A stretch of DNA of 64,000 bases from Chrysoperla carnea (Eukaryota > Arthropoda > Insecta > Neuroptera > Chrysopidae), in NCBI RefSeq assembly GCF_905475395.1, contig NC_058338.1, forward strand, positions 95,651,435-95,715,434, read 5' to 3'. The translations under genes and the position numbers were made by a program. How positions within the stretch are numbered: position 1 is the first letter of the stretch; each line of letters begins with the position of its first letter. The notes under the pieces were generated by a model that had not been told where the DNA came from, did no database searches, and saw only the letters and a program-made list of their open reading frames with translations. Below are positions 1 through 12,175 of the stretch, piece by piece.

Positions 1-57
1 GTTACAAACTTGGGACTAAACTTAGTATACCTTGATATATTTCATATACACATGGTA
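1..57 (-). repeat. Edge of a 550-bp dispersed repeat (copy 1, cut by window start)
   Basis: The sequence CAAACTTGGGACTAAACTTA followed by TATATTTCATATACACATGG is the characteristic end of a family found at least nine more times in this window. Confidence 0.75.
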
Positions 58-149
58 GAAAAAACTCATGAAAAGCAGAGCTCCATTATCATATCACGTC
101 ATATTCGCCCCCTCCCCCATTATATATTTCTGATTAAAATATGATAAAA

Positions 150-1085
150 TAATAATAAAATTAATAAGCCGGAAAAAAGGGTCGAGCGTTGGAAAAGTAG
201 GGAAACGCGGCACCGATTTGAATGAAACATTTTGTAACGTGTTTATAGGACCCCAAGGAACATTCAGCCAACTTAACCTAGTCAGAAAGGGGAATAGGGC
301 CCCAGCGAGGGCTATAAGTCAAAATTTTTTTGAAATGCTTATTTTGGCTTAAAATTGTCTTCTAGGTATTTTTGGTCACTAAATACGAATCTGATGTCAG
401 ATTAAACAAATTCTGTTACGTATTTCAAAAATAATGCCATTTTGACCCGAAATTTCACTTTATTTGGTATATAAACGGAAAATTAAGTACTTATCAACAT
501 CGCCCAAACTGTTACCTGGGATATATTTTTAGTCGCTGATTACGAATCTGATGTCAGATAAACAGATTCTGTCACGTATTCCAAAAACCGAGCCATTATT
601 TGCCAAGAATTTCACTTTTTTGGCACAAAAACTGCAAATTAAGAATTTATCGTCCAAACTGTGCTCTAGGTGCTATTTTTGGTTGCTGATTACGAATCCG
701 ATGTCAGATAACACGGATTCTGTCACGTCTTACGAAAATCGTGCCATTTTTATCCAGAATTTAATTTTTTTGACACAAAAATGGCAAATTAAGTGTTTAT
801 CAAAAATGACACAATTTTCGGGAGGCATCATATAGAATCCTGGAACAAAGTTTGGACGACAAATACTTAGTTTCCCGTTTTTGTATTCAAAAAAGTAAAA
901 TTTTTTGCCAAAAATGGCACAATGTTTGGAAGATGAGCAGAATCCGTTAATCAGATATCGGATTTGGATGTCTACGTCATGCAAAGAACATACTCTCCAA
1001 GTTTTTCAGGTCTCTGCGATCAGCGATTTGGGATGTGCGTTGATCCGTCAGTCAGTGACTCATTCAGGACAAAGCATTTCATATG
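150..1085. repeat. Diverged repeat region with a ~150-bp tandem array
   Basis: Three units (about 361-513, 514-664, 665-815) each begin with a TATTTTTxGTxxCT motif, then TACGAATCTGATGTCAG, then a TTCTGTxACGT motif. The part at 195-300 (caccgatttgaatgaaa, cattcagccaacttaaccta) matches the inside of the foldback element at 51685-52590, so this is a relative of that element. No gene seen. Confidence 0.65.
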
Positions 1086-1089
1086 TATA

Positions 1090-2700
1090 GATAATTGTAG
1101 AACTAAACCAAATCAACTTTCGATTTTTTTATGAAAATTATAGATGGCACTATCAAAAAAACAACAATTTGCATATGTTAGAGGATGTTTTGAAAGATTG
1201 GCGTATTTCAGGGAGAGGAGTTGGGGGATTTTTTTCCACCAGTCGAAAGCCGTTTACCATAAAAACTAACCTTTTTTATTGGAATCTTTCCGAAAAAACG
1301 ACAAAATTCGACAGAAATGGAATGCACAAACATTTATAAGTCTAATTTTGCACTACCTTTCAGATTTAATCTATATTTGAACAAATGATTCGAACAAAAA
1401 TTTTTATGTATTGTAGCCTCGTTTCAAATTATTCAGTTCCTTGTGGTAAAACTTCTGAGAGGTCGCAAAATCCGTGTATAAATTCCCCTCACTGCTTAGG
1501 CTATTAAATTTATTTATAATCAAAAATTAATATTAAAAATCAAAATTTATTTGTTTTACAAATTTTAACATTTACATAACACAAAATGTATTTATTACAA
1601 AGTTATTATTTTGTCATATTTGTTTTAATTCAAATTTCTGCAACATTTTCCAACAGCTGCAGCGGTCGATCCTTTTTCAAGCCCTTTACGCTACGGTATG
1701 AACCACAGATTATAGTTTTTAATTTAAAACAGATCTGCAACTCCATGAAATTTTTTTACTATTTTAGTTCTCTTATGGTGCTTTACTCCAGATGGCTCTG
1801 CATGTTATAATCGTGTAGGGCCATCTATAGGGCCTTTCATTTACAAAATGATTCTCTCTTGTTTCGGGCAGTTTTCAATCAAGTAAAGACATATATTTTC
1901 TATCCTTGTCAAAAAGCGCTGGTTGGAAAATATAAAATATATTTAACTTATGTTGAATAGTTTTTTGACAAGTGTCCGAAACAAAAGCAAGTCGATGAAA
2001 AGGTATATTAGGTTCGATAATAATTTACCTATTTCAATGGTTGTTGGGGAAACAATATTTTATATATTTTTAAATAAATAAACAATACGTCTTTCAGAAT
2101 TCGTTTGCATATCATTAAAATTCGTTAATTTTCTTTGTGTGTATTCTCAATTGATTGCGTTTATTAACATTTTGTAGACCATTTTTGTAGTGACTTTAAG
2201 TGTTTAGGCCGTTTTTATTGTTCCCCTATTCATTAACTAAGTAGTGTAATTTAGTTTAAGTCGTTTTAGGCGTGTTTATAAATATATTTTCTGATTTTGT
2301 ATATGGTATTTACTGAGTTTATTTTAGTGCTTAGGTCTTGTAAATCGTGTTGATTACCTTTAGGTCGTGCTTATTCGTGATTATTTTTGATTATTAACGA
2401 ACTAAAATGGTTAGACATTGCATTTACATTACACTAAACTAGTAAATAATAATTTTAAACATGTTAATAAAAAAATGAATGCTATTTTGCTTCAAACATT
2501 GCAATAAATTATTATTTTATTTTTAAAAAACCTCACTTTATTTTATTAGAAGACAAATAAGTACAAAAAATTTAAAAAAATGATAAACTGAAGAGAAATA
2601 ATTCCAATAATATCTAATTCCCCCAATTTAAAAAAAAAGAAGTTCACTCGTAAGTGCCTTACTCCAGAAGGGTTTTTAAACAACATTTCATGTTCAATAG
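1090..2700. other. Gene-free AT-rich spacer
   Basis: No open frame with recognisable protein features. A weak inverted pair (GTTTCGGGCA near 1860, TGTCCGAAAC near 1975) suggests a short element relic. It may hold the 3' UTR of the minus-strand gene ending at 2810. Confidence 0.4.
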
Positions 2701-2714
2701 AGTTGCCTGTCTAT

Positions 2715-2895
2715 TTCTGTAATAAACTATAATCTGTGATATGACCTAGTCTATGCTGAATTAAATTGTTTCCTTCTGTAATAAACTATAATCTGTGATA
2801 TGACCTAGTCTATGTTGAATTAAATTCTGTCTCCTTCTGTAATAAACTATAATCTGTGATATGACCTAGTCTATGCTGAATTAAATTCTGTCTCC
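2715..2895. repeat. ~60-bp tandem repeat (3 copies) across the 3' end of the 10-finger gene
   Basis: Units at about 2715-2773, 2774-2834 and 2835-2895 each contain TAATCTGTGATATGACCTAG. The unit at 2835 is the coding C-terminus; the stop codon falls in the middle unit. Confidence 0.85.
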
Positions 2896-3931
2896 GAGTA
2901 AATGTTTTATTACAAAATTCACACGAAAATGATTTGTTGTATCCGCTATGAATTCGTTTATGTGCAATAAGATTGCTGAGATGACTAAATGCTTTTTCAC
3001 AAAATTCACAAGAAAACTTTCTCTCCCCAGTGTGAATGGGTGTATGTCTAATTAAATTTTGTTTCTGATTAAATGTCTTATTACAAAAGTCACATGAAAA
3101 TGGTTTTTCACCGGTGTGAACACGTTGATGTCGAGTTAAATGACTGGATACATTAAATTTTTTATCACACACATCACATGAAAATGGTTTTTCCCCCAAG
3201 TGTATGAGTTTATGTCGATTTAAATTTTGTTTCTGATTAAATGTCTTATAACAAATATCACATGATACAGGTTTTTCTCCCGTATGAATTCGTTTATGAA
3301 CAATTAAATTACTAGGATGGGTAAATTTTTTATGGCACACTTCACACGAAAACGGTTTTTCTCCGGAATGAGTTCGTCTATGCACAATAAAACTACTTTC
3401 ATGTCGAAATGTTTTCTCACAAATATCACATGAAAATGATTTTTCGTCACTGTGTATTCGTTTATGTCGAGTTAAATCACCTTGTATTTTAAATTTTTTA
3501 TCACAAATTTCACATGAATAAGGTTTTTCCCCGGTGTGAATTCGTCTATGCACAATTAAACTGCTTTCATGTCGAAATGTTTTCTCACAAATATCACATG
3601 GAAATGGGTTTTCTTCATGATTTTTTCGTTTTTCTCCGGTATGGCTACGTATGTGTTCAGTTAAATTTTGTTTTCGCATATATGTTTTATTACAAACGTC
3701 ACATGAAAATTGTTTTTCTCGATTGTGAATTTGTTTATTTACAACTACATCTGGAATATTTATTTCCGTATTTAATTGCTGTTCATATTCAACAAATTCC
3801 TCTGGTTCTGGTATTTCTTCTTTAACTGTTACATGTTCAAAAGGTAAAATCTCTTCCGATATTTCTTCTTTAATTGCTACGTGCTCCAATTCAAATGGGA
3901 CAATTTCTTCTTTAACCGTTCCAGGTTCCAT
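2810..3931 (-). CDS. Poly-C2H2 zinc finger protein (10 fingers), single exon, 373 aa
   Basis: Probable sequence-specific DNA-binding nuclear protein. The ATG at 3931 is chosen because the frame upstream has no other ATG, only a GTG. The first ~75 residues are acidic with repeated KEEI motifs and an EQQLNTEI motif that is shared with the genes at 33 and 40 kb. Ten C2H2 fingers follow (about residues 80-355), most joined by canonical TGEKPF-type linkers; fingers 2 and 4 are nearly identical, as are 6 and 8, which shows internal duplication. There is no ZAD. The stop codon lies in the middle of a ~60-bp tandem repeat, so copies of the C-terminal coding sequence continue past the stop. A 5' non-coding exon is possible: a splice-acceptor-like AAAG lies just before the ATG. 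The target is unknown. The finger family is certain; the exact N-terminus is less so. Confidence 0.85.
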   Translation of the reverse strand: MEPGTVKEEIVPFELEHVAIKEEISEEILPFEHVTVKEEIPEPEEFVEYEQQLNTEINIPDVVVNKQIHNREKQFSCDVCNKTYMRKQNLTEHIRSHTGEKRKNHEENPFPCDICEKTFRHESSLIVHRRIHTGEKPYSCEICDKKFKIQGDLTRHKRIHSDEKSFSCDICEKTFRHESSFIVHRRTHSGEKPFSCEVCHKKFTHPSNLIVHKRIHTGEKPVSCDICYKTFNQKQNLNRHKLIHLGEKPFSCDVCDKKFNVSSHLTRHQRVHTGEKPFSCDFCNKTFNQKQNLIRHTPIHTGERKFSCEFCEKAFSHLSNLIAHKRIHSGYNKSFSCEFCNKTFTRRQNLIQHRLGHITDYSLLQKETEFNST

Positions 3932-4177
3932 CGCCTTTGATTTTTCTTTCTTGATAAATAATAAATGATTATTCACACATTTACATCACAAAATTAATTC
4001 TCTGCATTCTCTTTAATGATGCACAATATATTCTATGATGATGCACTATAATGGACAGCATAGAATAAATGATTCGACAGTTAACAAGCAGCCATTATTT
4101 AATAGTCCGCGGGATAGCACCATTTTTGTAACATGATCAATAAAGAATATTCATGAATTTTTTTTTTTTTTTGCTTT

Positions 4178-4310
4178 TGTGTATTTTCATGATGAAGCTT
4201 GACGCTGAGCGTCAACAGCGTCAAATCGTACAACGCTAAACAGTATTTAGCTTTTTACGATTTGACGCTACTCAAGATTTTTTTTCCATTCAGATGGCAG
4301 CACGGCATAA
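4178..4310. repeat. Dispersed repeat with a 14-bp hairpin
   Basis: AGCGTCAAATCGTA (4217-4230) is complemented by TACGATTTGACGCT (4256-4269). Flanking parts (gtattttcatgatgaagcttgacgct, gccgtgct-like end) match 16703-16877. Confidence 0.55.
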
Positions 4311-5200
4311 ACTGACTTTTTATCATAGAAAAGTATATTCAATTTTTATTATCAGGATTAAATTTGAGAAAATTGGATAAATAAATCTATTATATATATT
4401 TTTTAATGTTTTCGTAAAACGAGAATAAAGGTTTAATTTAAAAAAATTTTATTTTCAGTTGATTGCCATTTCCAATTGATAATCATATTCACCATGGATA
4501 TACTTGTTTATCATTTCCATGTGTCCTATTAAAAATGAGATTATGGATTAATAAACTAAATTTGCTTTTGTCGCTCCGTTTTACAATTTGACGCTGGACA
4601 TAGTTTCATTTTTTTTCAGCTAGATGAAATCCTAATTTGTAAAATTTGTACAATTGCGGGAACTGTAATTTAGTAATCTACTCGCTTCTAAGGAATTTTC
4701 ATTAAATATTGATAACCGGGATTTGCAACTATGCCAACTGGCGATAATAATTCGTACTAATTAAAAGAGAAAGTAGGCCCGTTTTCAATGGTTCAAATTT
4801 TGACTTACATGTTACGTACCATTTATTAAAACTAAATGGAGTCTTCTACAAATAAAGTGATCTTGTTTGAATAATTTTTGTCTGTTTTATTTGTTTTCTT
4901 ATGTAAGTATTGAAAAATAAAAATACTTGAGTACGGCATGTTCGAGGCAAAATATTTTGGTCATAGTGTTCGAAAAATTCCCTACTGCGTTTTTTCAGAC
5001 CGGTAACTTAAATAGGACGCTGACATGCTCATTTTAACAGCCGAACACCCAGCACTTTCGAAAGAAAGTCGTAAAGAGAAAGTTTGGTAGACTTTCCAAA
5101 AGGAAGCCTCTTACGAAGTCTCACTTTCAAGTATGTAATCATTTAAAAAAAAAAGGGTTCTGTCCCGTGGACTATAAAGTCTAGCGAAAGAAAAAAGTAT

Positions 5201-5242
5201 GTCACAGACTTACATATTTGATTACATATATAAGTCTGTGAC
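5201..5242. promoter_or_regulatory. Perfect 12-bp inverted repeat upstream of the ZAD gene at 5398
   Basis: GTCACAGACTTA at 5201-5212 and its exact complement TAAGTCTGTGAC at 5231-5242 are separated by 18 nt. It lies about 155 nt before the ATG, close to where the other ZAD genes carry their palindromes. A dimer-binding operator or 5' UTR stem is inferred; chance or a repeat relic is possible. Confidence 0.45.
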
Positions 5243-5397
5243 CTATGTAGAAGTTAACCATTTTGTTTTGTCAATCGCAGTGTAAATAATAAGAATCGTA
5301 ACGATTTTATTTTGTAATTAATTAATTAAGTAATTCATTTTATTAGTTTTTATAATGATTTTATACTAAAATTGAGTCAAACAAATCAGAAGAAAAG

Positions 5398-8300
5398 ATG
5401 GAACAGACATATTCAATTGAAATAATCCAACCATCCGATTTAGAGAATCTATCAACACAGGATAATGTGATTGAATTAACAGATGTAGGAATCATTGGAT
5501 TAGATTCATTATGCCGTTTATGTGCAAATCGTAGTGATCATCTAATACCCATTTACGATGGTGAAGGTTTAGATTATCAATTGGAAGCAAAAATCAATCG
5601 TCATTTTCCATTTTCCGTGGAGCGAACGGATACTTTACCCACACACTGTTGTTATCAATGTGCAAGTACTTTATTGACTTGGCATGAATTAATTGAAACT
5701 AGTATTGAAGCGGATCGACGATTGAAAGCTCTAGAGTTTGACACAGTTGTCCAATTTAATCATGTAAGTAGAAAATAGATTGTACCTATATACAGAGTGC
5801 TCTTCTTTTTATACCATGTATATATGAAATATACATAGTATATTAAGTTTAGTTCCAAGTTTGTAACGCTTAAAAATAATGATGCTAGGAAAAAAATTTT
5901 GTCATAGGTGTTCATAGAATCACCTAATTATTCCATCCGGTTGTCCGTCCGTCCGTCTGTGGACACGATAACTCAAAAACGAAAAATGATATCGAGCTGA
6001 AATTTTTACAGCGTACTCAGGACGTAAACAGTGAGGTCAAGTTCGTAAATGAGCATCATAGGTCAATTGGGTATTGGGTCCATAGGATCCATCTTGTAAA
6101 CGGTTAGAGATAGAACAAAAGTTTAAATGTAAAAAATGTTCCTTATCAAAAATTAAACAACTTTTGTTTGAAACATTTTTTCGTAAACATCACTGTTTAC
6201 CCGTGAGGGCACCAATTAGGCGGAAATTTTATAATATGTACTATACTTGATTATCAGCTATGTATGTGTCACATGTTTGTATGTGTAATGTGATAAAGAA
6301 ATCAACACAGACTATGCATGGTATTTCAACAATTAACTCAGTCAATTGTTTGTTTTCACTTGTTTTTGAAATATTTTCAATTTTATTTTAGGCTCTTAAC
6401 ACAAAATTAATTTCGGTTAAATTTCGATCCACTTTCGAGGATACCGAAATATTACTTATTATTTTTTTAGACTTATAGACAATTTTATCTTTTAGAAACT
6501 GGAAAATCTAGAAGAACCAGCTGCACCGGAAGAAGTTATACCCGATGAAACCACTGAAATATATGAAGAAGCTCAAGAAACTGAGAATATCAGTGATGTT
6601 TCTACAAATGATCAACAAAGGTGTGTATATATTTAGCTTTTTTTGAAGAAATTCTGGGGATATTGTCATACATTTTCATATCGAAAAATGATATTTCCAT
6701 TCGTGGAAACTTTATTACCTTCATAGGACCGTTTGTATTCAAGAAGAAATGAATGACTCCCGTATTTTTAAATTTTGCTCATGAATTTAATTTCTCTTTT
6801 ATGGTAAAACCCATAAAAATCCTTGAAAAAACAGTCTGGCATAGGAATCGACTCCTCGTCAGTTGATTTTTATGGCAGCCGGCGGAAAATGTTTGTCTGA
6901 TTGTTCTGAACGAAATCATATTCATGTGAACTTGTGGTTTTTCGATTTACGCCCATAAAATGAGACAGAAGTCCTTCCTCCTTCCGGGCACCACATTCTC
7001 TTTATTTAACAAAAAACATACTATTGAATTTTATATTTTGGATTATTCTACATAAAAGGGTCTAAGTATTTTTAGACCCTTGACAATTTTCAACAAACCT
7101 CACAGTTATCGATATATAAGTGTTTGAAAACAAAAGTATGGGTTTTTGCCGAAAATAAAGATTATTTTGTAGTTTTGGTCAAAAATTTGATTTAAAAACC
7201 GTTTGATTTTATATTTTGGACCATCCACCTTCCGTTTGCGATTTAAAAAGGTTTGAAAAATAAAGTGAAAAAAGTAATAAAAAATATACTTTTTTATGAA
7301 TGCAGACAAATTTATTCTGCTCTCATGAATAGACGAAACTCTCTGTACATCATTCTAAATTTGAACAAACCCAAATATTTATGAAAATAAAAAAAAATTT
7401 ATGAGTTTATACTTAAGGTAGTACTATCGGTAATAGACTTTGCATTCAGAATTTAATGAAACTTGGCATAGTTGTCCATTATTATATCATAATTAACTAG
7501 TTAAATTTTTAGGGGCCTTCAGAGAACTGAAAATCTTAACGTCCAGTTTTGTGAAATAAAATAAAATCTGTGATTTCCCATAAGGATCAATGTTAAAATA
7601 TCTTTTTTTCAGTTCTCTGAAGACCCCTTAAAATTTAACTGGTTAATTATGATATAATAATGGACAACTATGCCAAGTTTCATTAAATTCTGAATGCAAA
7701 GACTATTACCGATAATAGTACTACCTTAAATAATAATAATTTTTATAAAGGTTCAAGTCTCCAAAGTGTTGAAAATCCTTTTTATAGGGACTCTTAAGTA
7801 TGAAATACCTGGATCCGCGGAGATGGGTTCGAAAAACCAACTTAATGATTTTCCTTCCTAATGATTTTGATTTTATTTGAATAATTATATACTAAAGAGA
7901 GTTTTCTGAGCATATCAAGATTTTAAAGTGCTACAAATCTATTCATCTAACTCTTTAAGTTGGAACTGAAGCAAGCAGATAATTTTAAAAATTCGTTAAA
8001 AGGTATTTTTGGATTTTCCTCCCGAGAAATTTTTTTTAAATTAATTGATTATATACTCAAAGAGGTTTACTGAACGTTTCAACTTTCTAAAGTGGTGCAA
8101 ACCCCTTTTATAGAGACTCTGCCTCTGCCTTTTAACGAATTTTTAAATTTGTCTGCTAGCTTCAGTTCCAACTTAAAAAGTCCCGAAAAGTAGCTCTGCA
8201 GGACTTTAAAATCTTGATATGTTTAGAAAACTTTTTTAGTATGTAAATAATCAAATAAAATCAAAATCGTTAGAGAAGAAAATCATTAAGTTGATTTTTC

Positions 8301-10654
8301 GACCCCCATCTCCATACTTAGAGTCCCTATAAAAAGGGTGTACAACACTTGAGAGACTTGACCTTTTTAAAACTTATTTTTATTTAAGTATAAACTCATA
8401 AAAATGTTTTGTTTTCAATAATATTTGGGTTTTTTCAAAGTTATAACGATGTAAAGAGAGTTTCGTTTAATCATGAGAGGAAAATTTGTCTACTAGTTTC
8501 CATTCACTTTATTAATTACAAAATAGTTCGTTTGGATATAAGTAAAAAATTTGATTGAAACTCGTTTTGTAGTTCACTTTTAACGTGAACTACTTGACCT
8601 ACTTGTTTGACCTTGGATAGATTATTGAGTTTTGAACTGTGCTAAAAACTTTTATTCAGTTGACAACGTATTTAAATACTATGGTTAATTAAACTTCGAA
8701 TTCGAAACAATCGAAATCTAGTGAAATTAGATTGGCTTGGTTTGATTTAATATAGAAATATAAATTATTTTTTGGAATTATCTTAAATGATTACGAATTT
8801 CGAACAGTTTACATAATCCTTCGGCATCGATTTAATTGTGAATTTAAAAAAAAAATGGAAGTCTTAATTCTAACTGTAACAGGTTTTAGGGTCAGGCGTA
8901 TTTGAGATGCTATTGTTAAGGTTGTGCTTAACGGTTTTTCCTGCGCAGAAATTTTTATTACCAGGGATTTCTCGATCAGGGACTTAAGTTAGTTTTTGAA
9001 TTTCACTGGTCTTTGTACTTTAGGCACTCATAAAGAGAAATCTCTGGTTCTACAAATTTTCGCAAAAAAAAAAAAAAATTAATGCACGATGTTGACAAAA
9101 GAGTCTTCAGAAATGATTCAATAATACGCCTAGCCATCCTTATAATTTTTCCGTAAGTTTTGGATACCAGAAGCACTACATAGATAACTACGTCTCCTAT
9201 TCTTCCATATCGAATGGTATTCTGACGTGTATTGTATTGTTTACAGGGTCGCACAGTTACGAGCGGCCGCCGTAACCGCTGGACGTCTTTTGTCATTTCG
9301 CCAAGCCCAGTCTAATTTCACTGTTGATTATTTAAATCAATCGAACACAACAAAACTTTGTACAACATCGGAAAATTTAAAGGAAACACAAAAATTTGAT
9401 ATTAAAATTGAGCCTAAAACAGAAGAATTGATACCCGAGCCTAAAAGAGAAGAATTATCATCTGAGCCTAAAATAGAAGAATTATCACAACAGGAATTAC
9501 CAACATCACGTACGAAAATTAAACGAAAAGTTAAAACGTTAAAACAAAAAACATCTAGAATTTATTTTAATTATTTACAAATTAGTGATAAATTAATAAG
9601 TAACGATAAATTGGTAAAGATTCAAACCAATAAGAGTGATAAATTAGTAAAGACTAAAATCAATAACAGTGATAAATTAGTAAAGATTCAAACTAATAAG
9701 AGTAATAAATTAGCAAATACTCAAACAAATAATAGTGATAAATTAATTAATAACGATAAATTAGCAAAGACACAAACCAATAATAGTGATAAATTAATAA
9801 ATAACGATAAATTAGCAACGATTCAATCCAACGACAATGATAAATTAGCGAAGACCCAAACCAAAAATGATGAAACTAATAATGAATATTTATGTGTATT
9901 TTGTGATGAAATGTTTTCAACAAAAAAATTATTAAACGCACATAAATATGAAAAACATAGTGTAGACGAGAAATGTCGTATTATCAATAAAGATGAAATT
10001 GATAATGCGCGTGTTATCATTGATAAACGTGTATATTATCAGTGTAAAGAATGTGGAAAAAATTTACATAGCCCTTACACATACATATGGCATCGACGCA
10101 TACATACCGGCGAACGACCTTACGTTTGTGATTTATGCGGTAAACAATTTCGTGTGTCACAAGGTTTAGTACGACATTTACGTGAAACTCATGCCGGTAT
10201 CAAAAATTTCCCATGCGACATCTGTGGTCGAATGTTTGGTACACGACGGAATGTTGACGAACATCGACGTATACACACGAACGAACGTCCTTATGTATGT
10301 GCCCTCTGTGGCAAATCGTTTAAACAGAAAGCATCATTATTCGTGCATACACGATCACATTCGGATAATTTCCCGCATAAATGTACGTATTGTGGACAAG
10401 GTTTCCGTACGAAGGCACCGTTGTTAATACATGTGACACGACACACGGGGGAGAAACCATATTCATGTGAAATTTGTGGACGATGTTTTCGTATTAAGTA
10501 TGAATTGAAGGGACATAAATTGATACATTCGGATGTGAAACCGTTTCATTGTGCTGTGTGTGGTATTTCATTTCGACAAAAACGTTATTTACGAAATCAT
10601 AATAAAGTGAAACATAATATTAATAATAATAGCAATAATCAAACAGTGCCTTAA
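5398..10654 (+). CDS. ZAD-C2H2 zinc finger protein, 3 exons, 632 aa (terminal exon version 1)
   Basis: Exons 5398-5763, 6496-6620 and 9247-10654 join in frame (phases 0 and 2) with GTAAGT and GTGTGT donors and TTTTAG and TTACAG acceptors. The N-terminal ZAD has cysteines C39/C42 and C85/C88; ZADs bind zinc and mediate dimerisation in insect transcription factors. Exon 2 is acidic. The terminal exon has a basic stretch, then a low-complexity run of repeated (N/S)DKL units (about residues 275-375), then eight C2H2 fingers to about residue 620. The second finger region (YQCKECGKNLHS) lacks the usual aromatic after the cysteine pair. Its fingers resemble those of the exon at 12.2 kb, which suggests exon duplication. 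A 12-bp perfect inverted repeat lies about 155 nt before the ATG. Probable nuclear DNA-binding regulator; target unknown. Confidence 0.88.
5810..6363 (+). repeat. 550-bp dispersed repeat, copy 2 (full-length type)
   Basis: Begins TATACCATGTATATATGAAA and ends with GTCAATTGTTTGTTTTCACT. Contains the GTCCGTCCGTCCGTCTGTGG run and the AACTCAAAAACGAAAAA segment shared by all copies. No coding capacity; SINE-like or a non-autonomous DNA element. Lies in intron 1 of the ZAD gene. Confidence 0.8.
7304..8491. mobile_element. Long inverted-repeat (foldback) element in intron 2 of the ZAD gene
   Basis: The left arm (about 7304-8003, with another element inserted) is complementary to the right arm (about 8129-8491). 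The ends both read AGACAAATTT-CTCATGA inward; inner arm ends are AAAATTCGTTAAAAGG and its complement. No coding capacity. Confidence 0.75.
7413..7729. mobile_element. 317-bp MITE with ~115-bp terminal inverted repeats and TTAA flanks
   Basis: Starts TTAAGGTAGTACTATCGGTA and ends with TACCGATAATAGTACTACCT then TAA. The TTAA at both ends suggests a piggyBac-type target site. Inserted in the left arm of the 7304-8491 element. Confidence 0.8.
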
Positions 10655-11267
10655 TTTTTTTTAGGATTTTTAGTATGTTATGCAGTTAAAATAAGGAATT
10701 TCTGAAAACACATTTCTTATGGTACTCAAAGGTTTAAAACTCCTTTTCCTTTTTTTGGAATATATACTGACGCACAAAATTGTGAACTTTTTTAAGTGTT
10801 GAATTATATCGATTCCTTTGAATATACTGCATTTAATTTTAGAATTAAGATCGGTGGCGGATTTAAGTGTTCGGTAAAAAGGTGATTCCAATATAGCCGT
10901 CCGTCCTCCCCAAAGCAGACAGTCAGCATGGCCCAGTCCTTGGAATTCTTTAAAAATTTTCAGTCACTTCAGAGAAAGAAAAGTTTCGAAATTAGTTCCT
11001 ACTGTTATTTCTCTGGAAGACAAAAAGTCAATTTTTACTGTGAAAATCGGGCGCGCTTTAAGAATTGTCTCCCAAGCCTTTTTTCTTGAATCTGCCACTG
11101 ATAAAACTTTATTTTTGTTTATAATTGTAAATATTTAGAATAATAAAATGCAAAAATTTTCTGTTCATGTTTCATTTTTAATATTTATTAAATTAGCTTC
11201 AAACACCCGCTTTGCGGGGTTCGAACTTCCCAAATCATTTCCAAAATCTATTCAATGAGAATTCCAA

Positions 11268-11555
11268 AAACAGCATCCAGAATATTCTGGAGTCAATCAA
11301 ATCATTTTTAACTCATTTAAAACAATTTCATAAATTTTAGAGCTTTCCAGATCATTCTTTAAATTTTTTTAACAGTCCATAATATTCTAGTGTGATTAAA
11401 ATCATTTTTATTTCATTTAAAACATCTCAATATATTTTAGAGCTTTCTAGATATTTCCAAAACTGTCAAGAATATTCTAGATTCAATCAAAAAATTTTTA
11501 ATTCATTTAAAACAGCTTAATATATTTTAAAGCTTTCCAGATTATTCTCGAAGTT
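11268..11555. repeat. Tandem repeat, ~3 units of 90-105 bp
   Basis: Each unit has a CAGxxCAxAATATTCT start, a CATTTAAAACA centre and a TTTTAxAGCTTTCxAGAT end. Lies between the first and second zinc-finger terminal exons. A GC hairpin with a tRNA B-box-like GGTTCGAAC precedes it (11206-11228). Confidence 0.6.
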
Positions 11556-12175
11556 TATAGATTTATCCTGAATATTTCAGTTTATTCTAATCTAAACTAA
11601 TCGAGAATAGCATTCTAGATCAGTCCAGACTAACATTCTATATCAGTCCAGAATAATGTAGAATGACTAATAATAACATATTATCGAAAAATACATTTTC
11701 AACTGAAAATGCGAAAAAAATATTCCAAGAAACTTTTTCTAATAATTTTTTTTCGATATTTCTAACCATCTTTGGCGTAAGACAAAATATTAAAAATCGG
11801 CCGTATTTATTAATTGTAGTATGCTGAGTTTAAAGTTCAGATTTCGGTTAAGTATCTTAAAAAATGTGCAAAATTTCAAATCGATATTCCTATAAATAAC
11901 GAAAATGTGAGATTACTCTATATTGCCACGATTCGTGGTTTTGTAAGCCACGTAAATTTTTCATACGTAAAAAGTTATGAACAAATCTTTAATATTGAAC
12001 CAACAGCGTAACCACGATGAAACGAGCTGAGATACTTGTTTCGTACAAAAAGTTAAAATTTTTCATTTAAAAATTGCCACGTGCCACGGTATACTAAGTC
12101 GGTTCTTTACCCAATTTTTTGTTTTGTTTATATGTGACAACGGTCTGAACTATTGAACTGTAAACATTTTTCCAG

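Noticed and set aside
1586-1810. Hydrophobic 74-residue frame
   Set aside because: No homology or splice context recognised; composition is that of random AT-rich DNA.
2715-2895. CRISPR-like regularly spaced repeat
   Set aside because: Units are contiguous tandem copies without spacers and derive from the adjacent gene's coding sequence, in a eukaryotic context.
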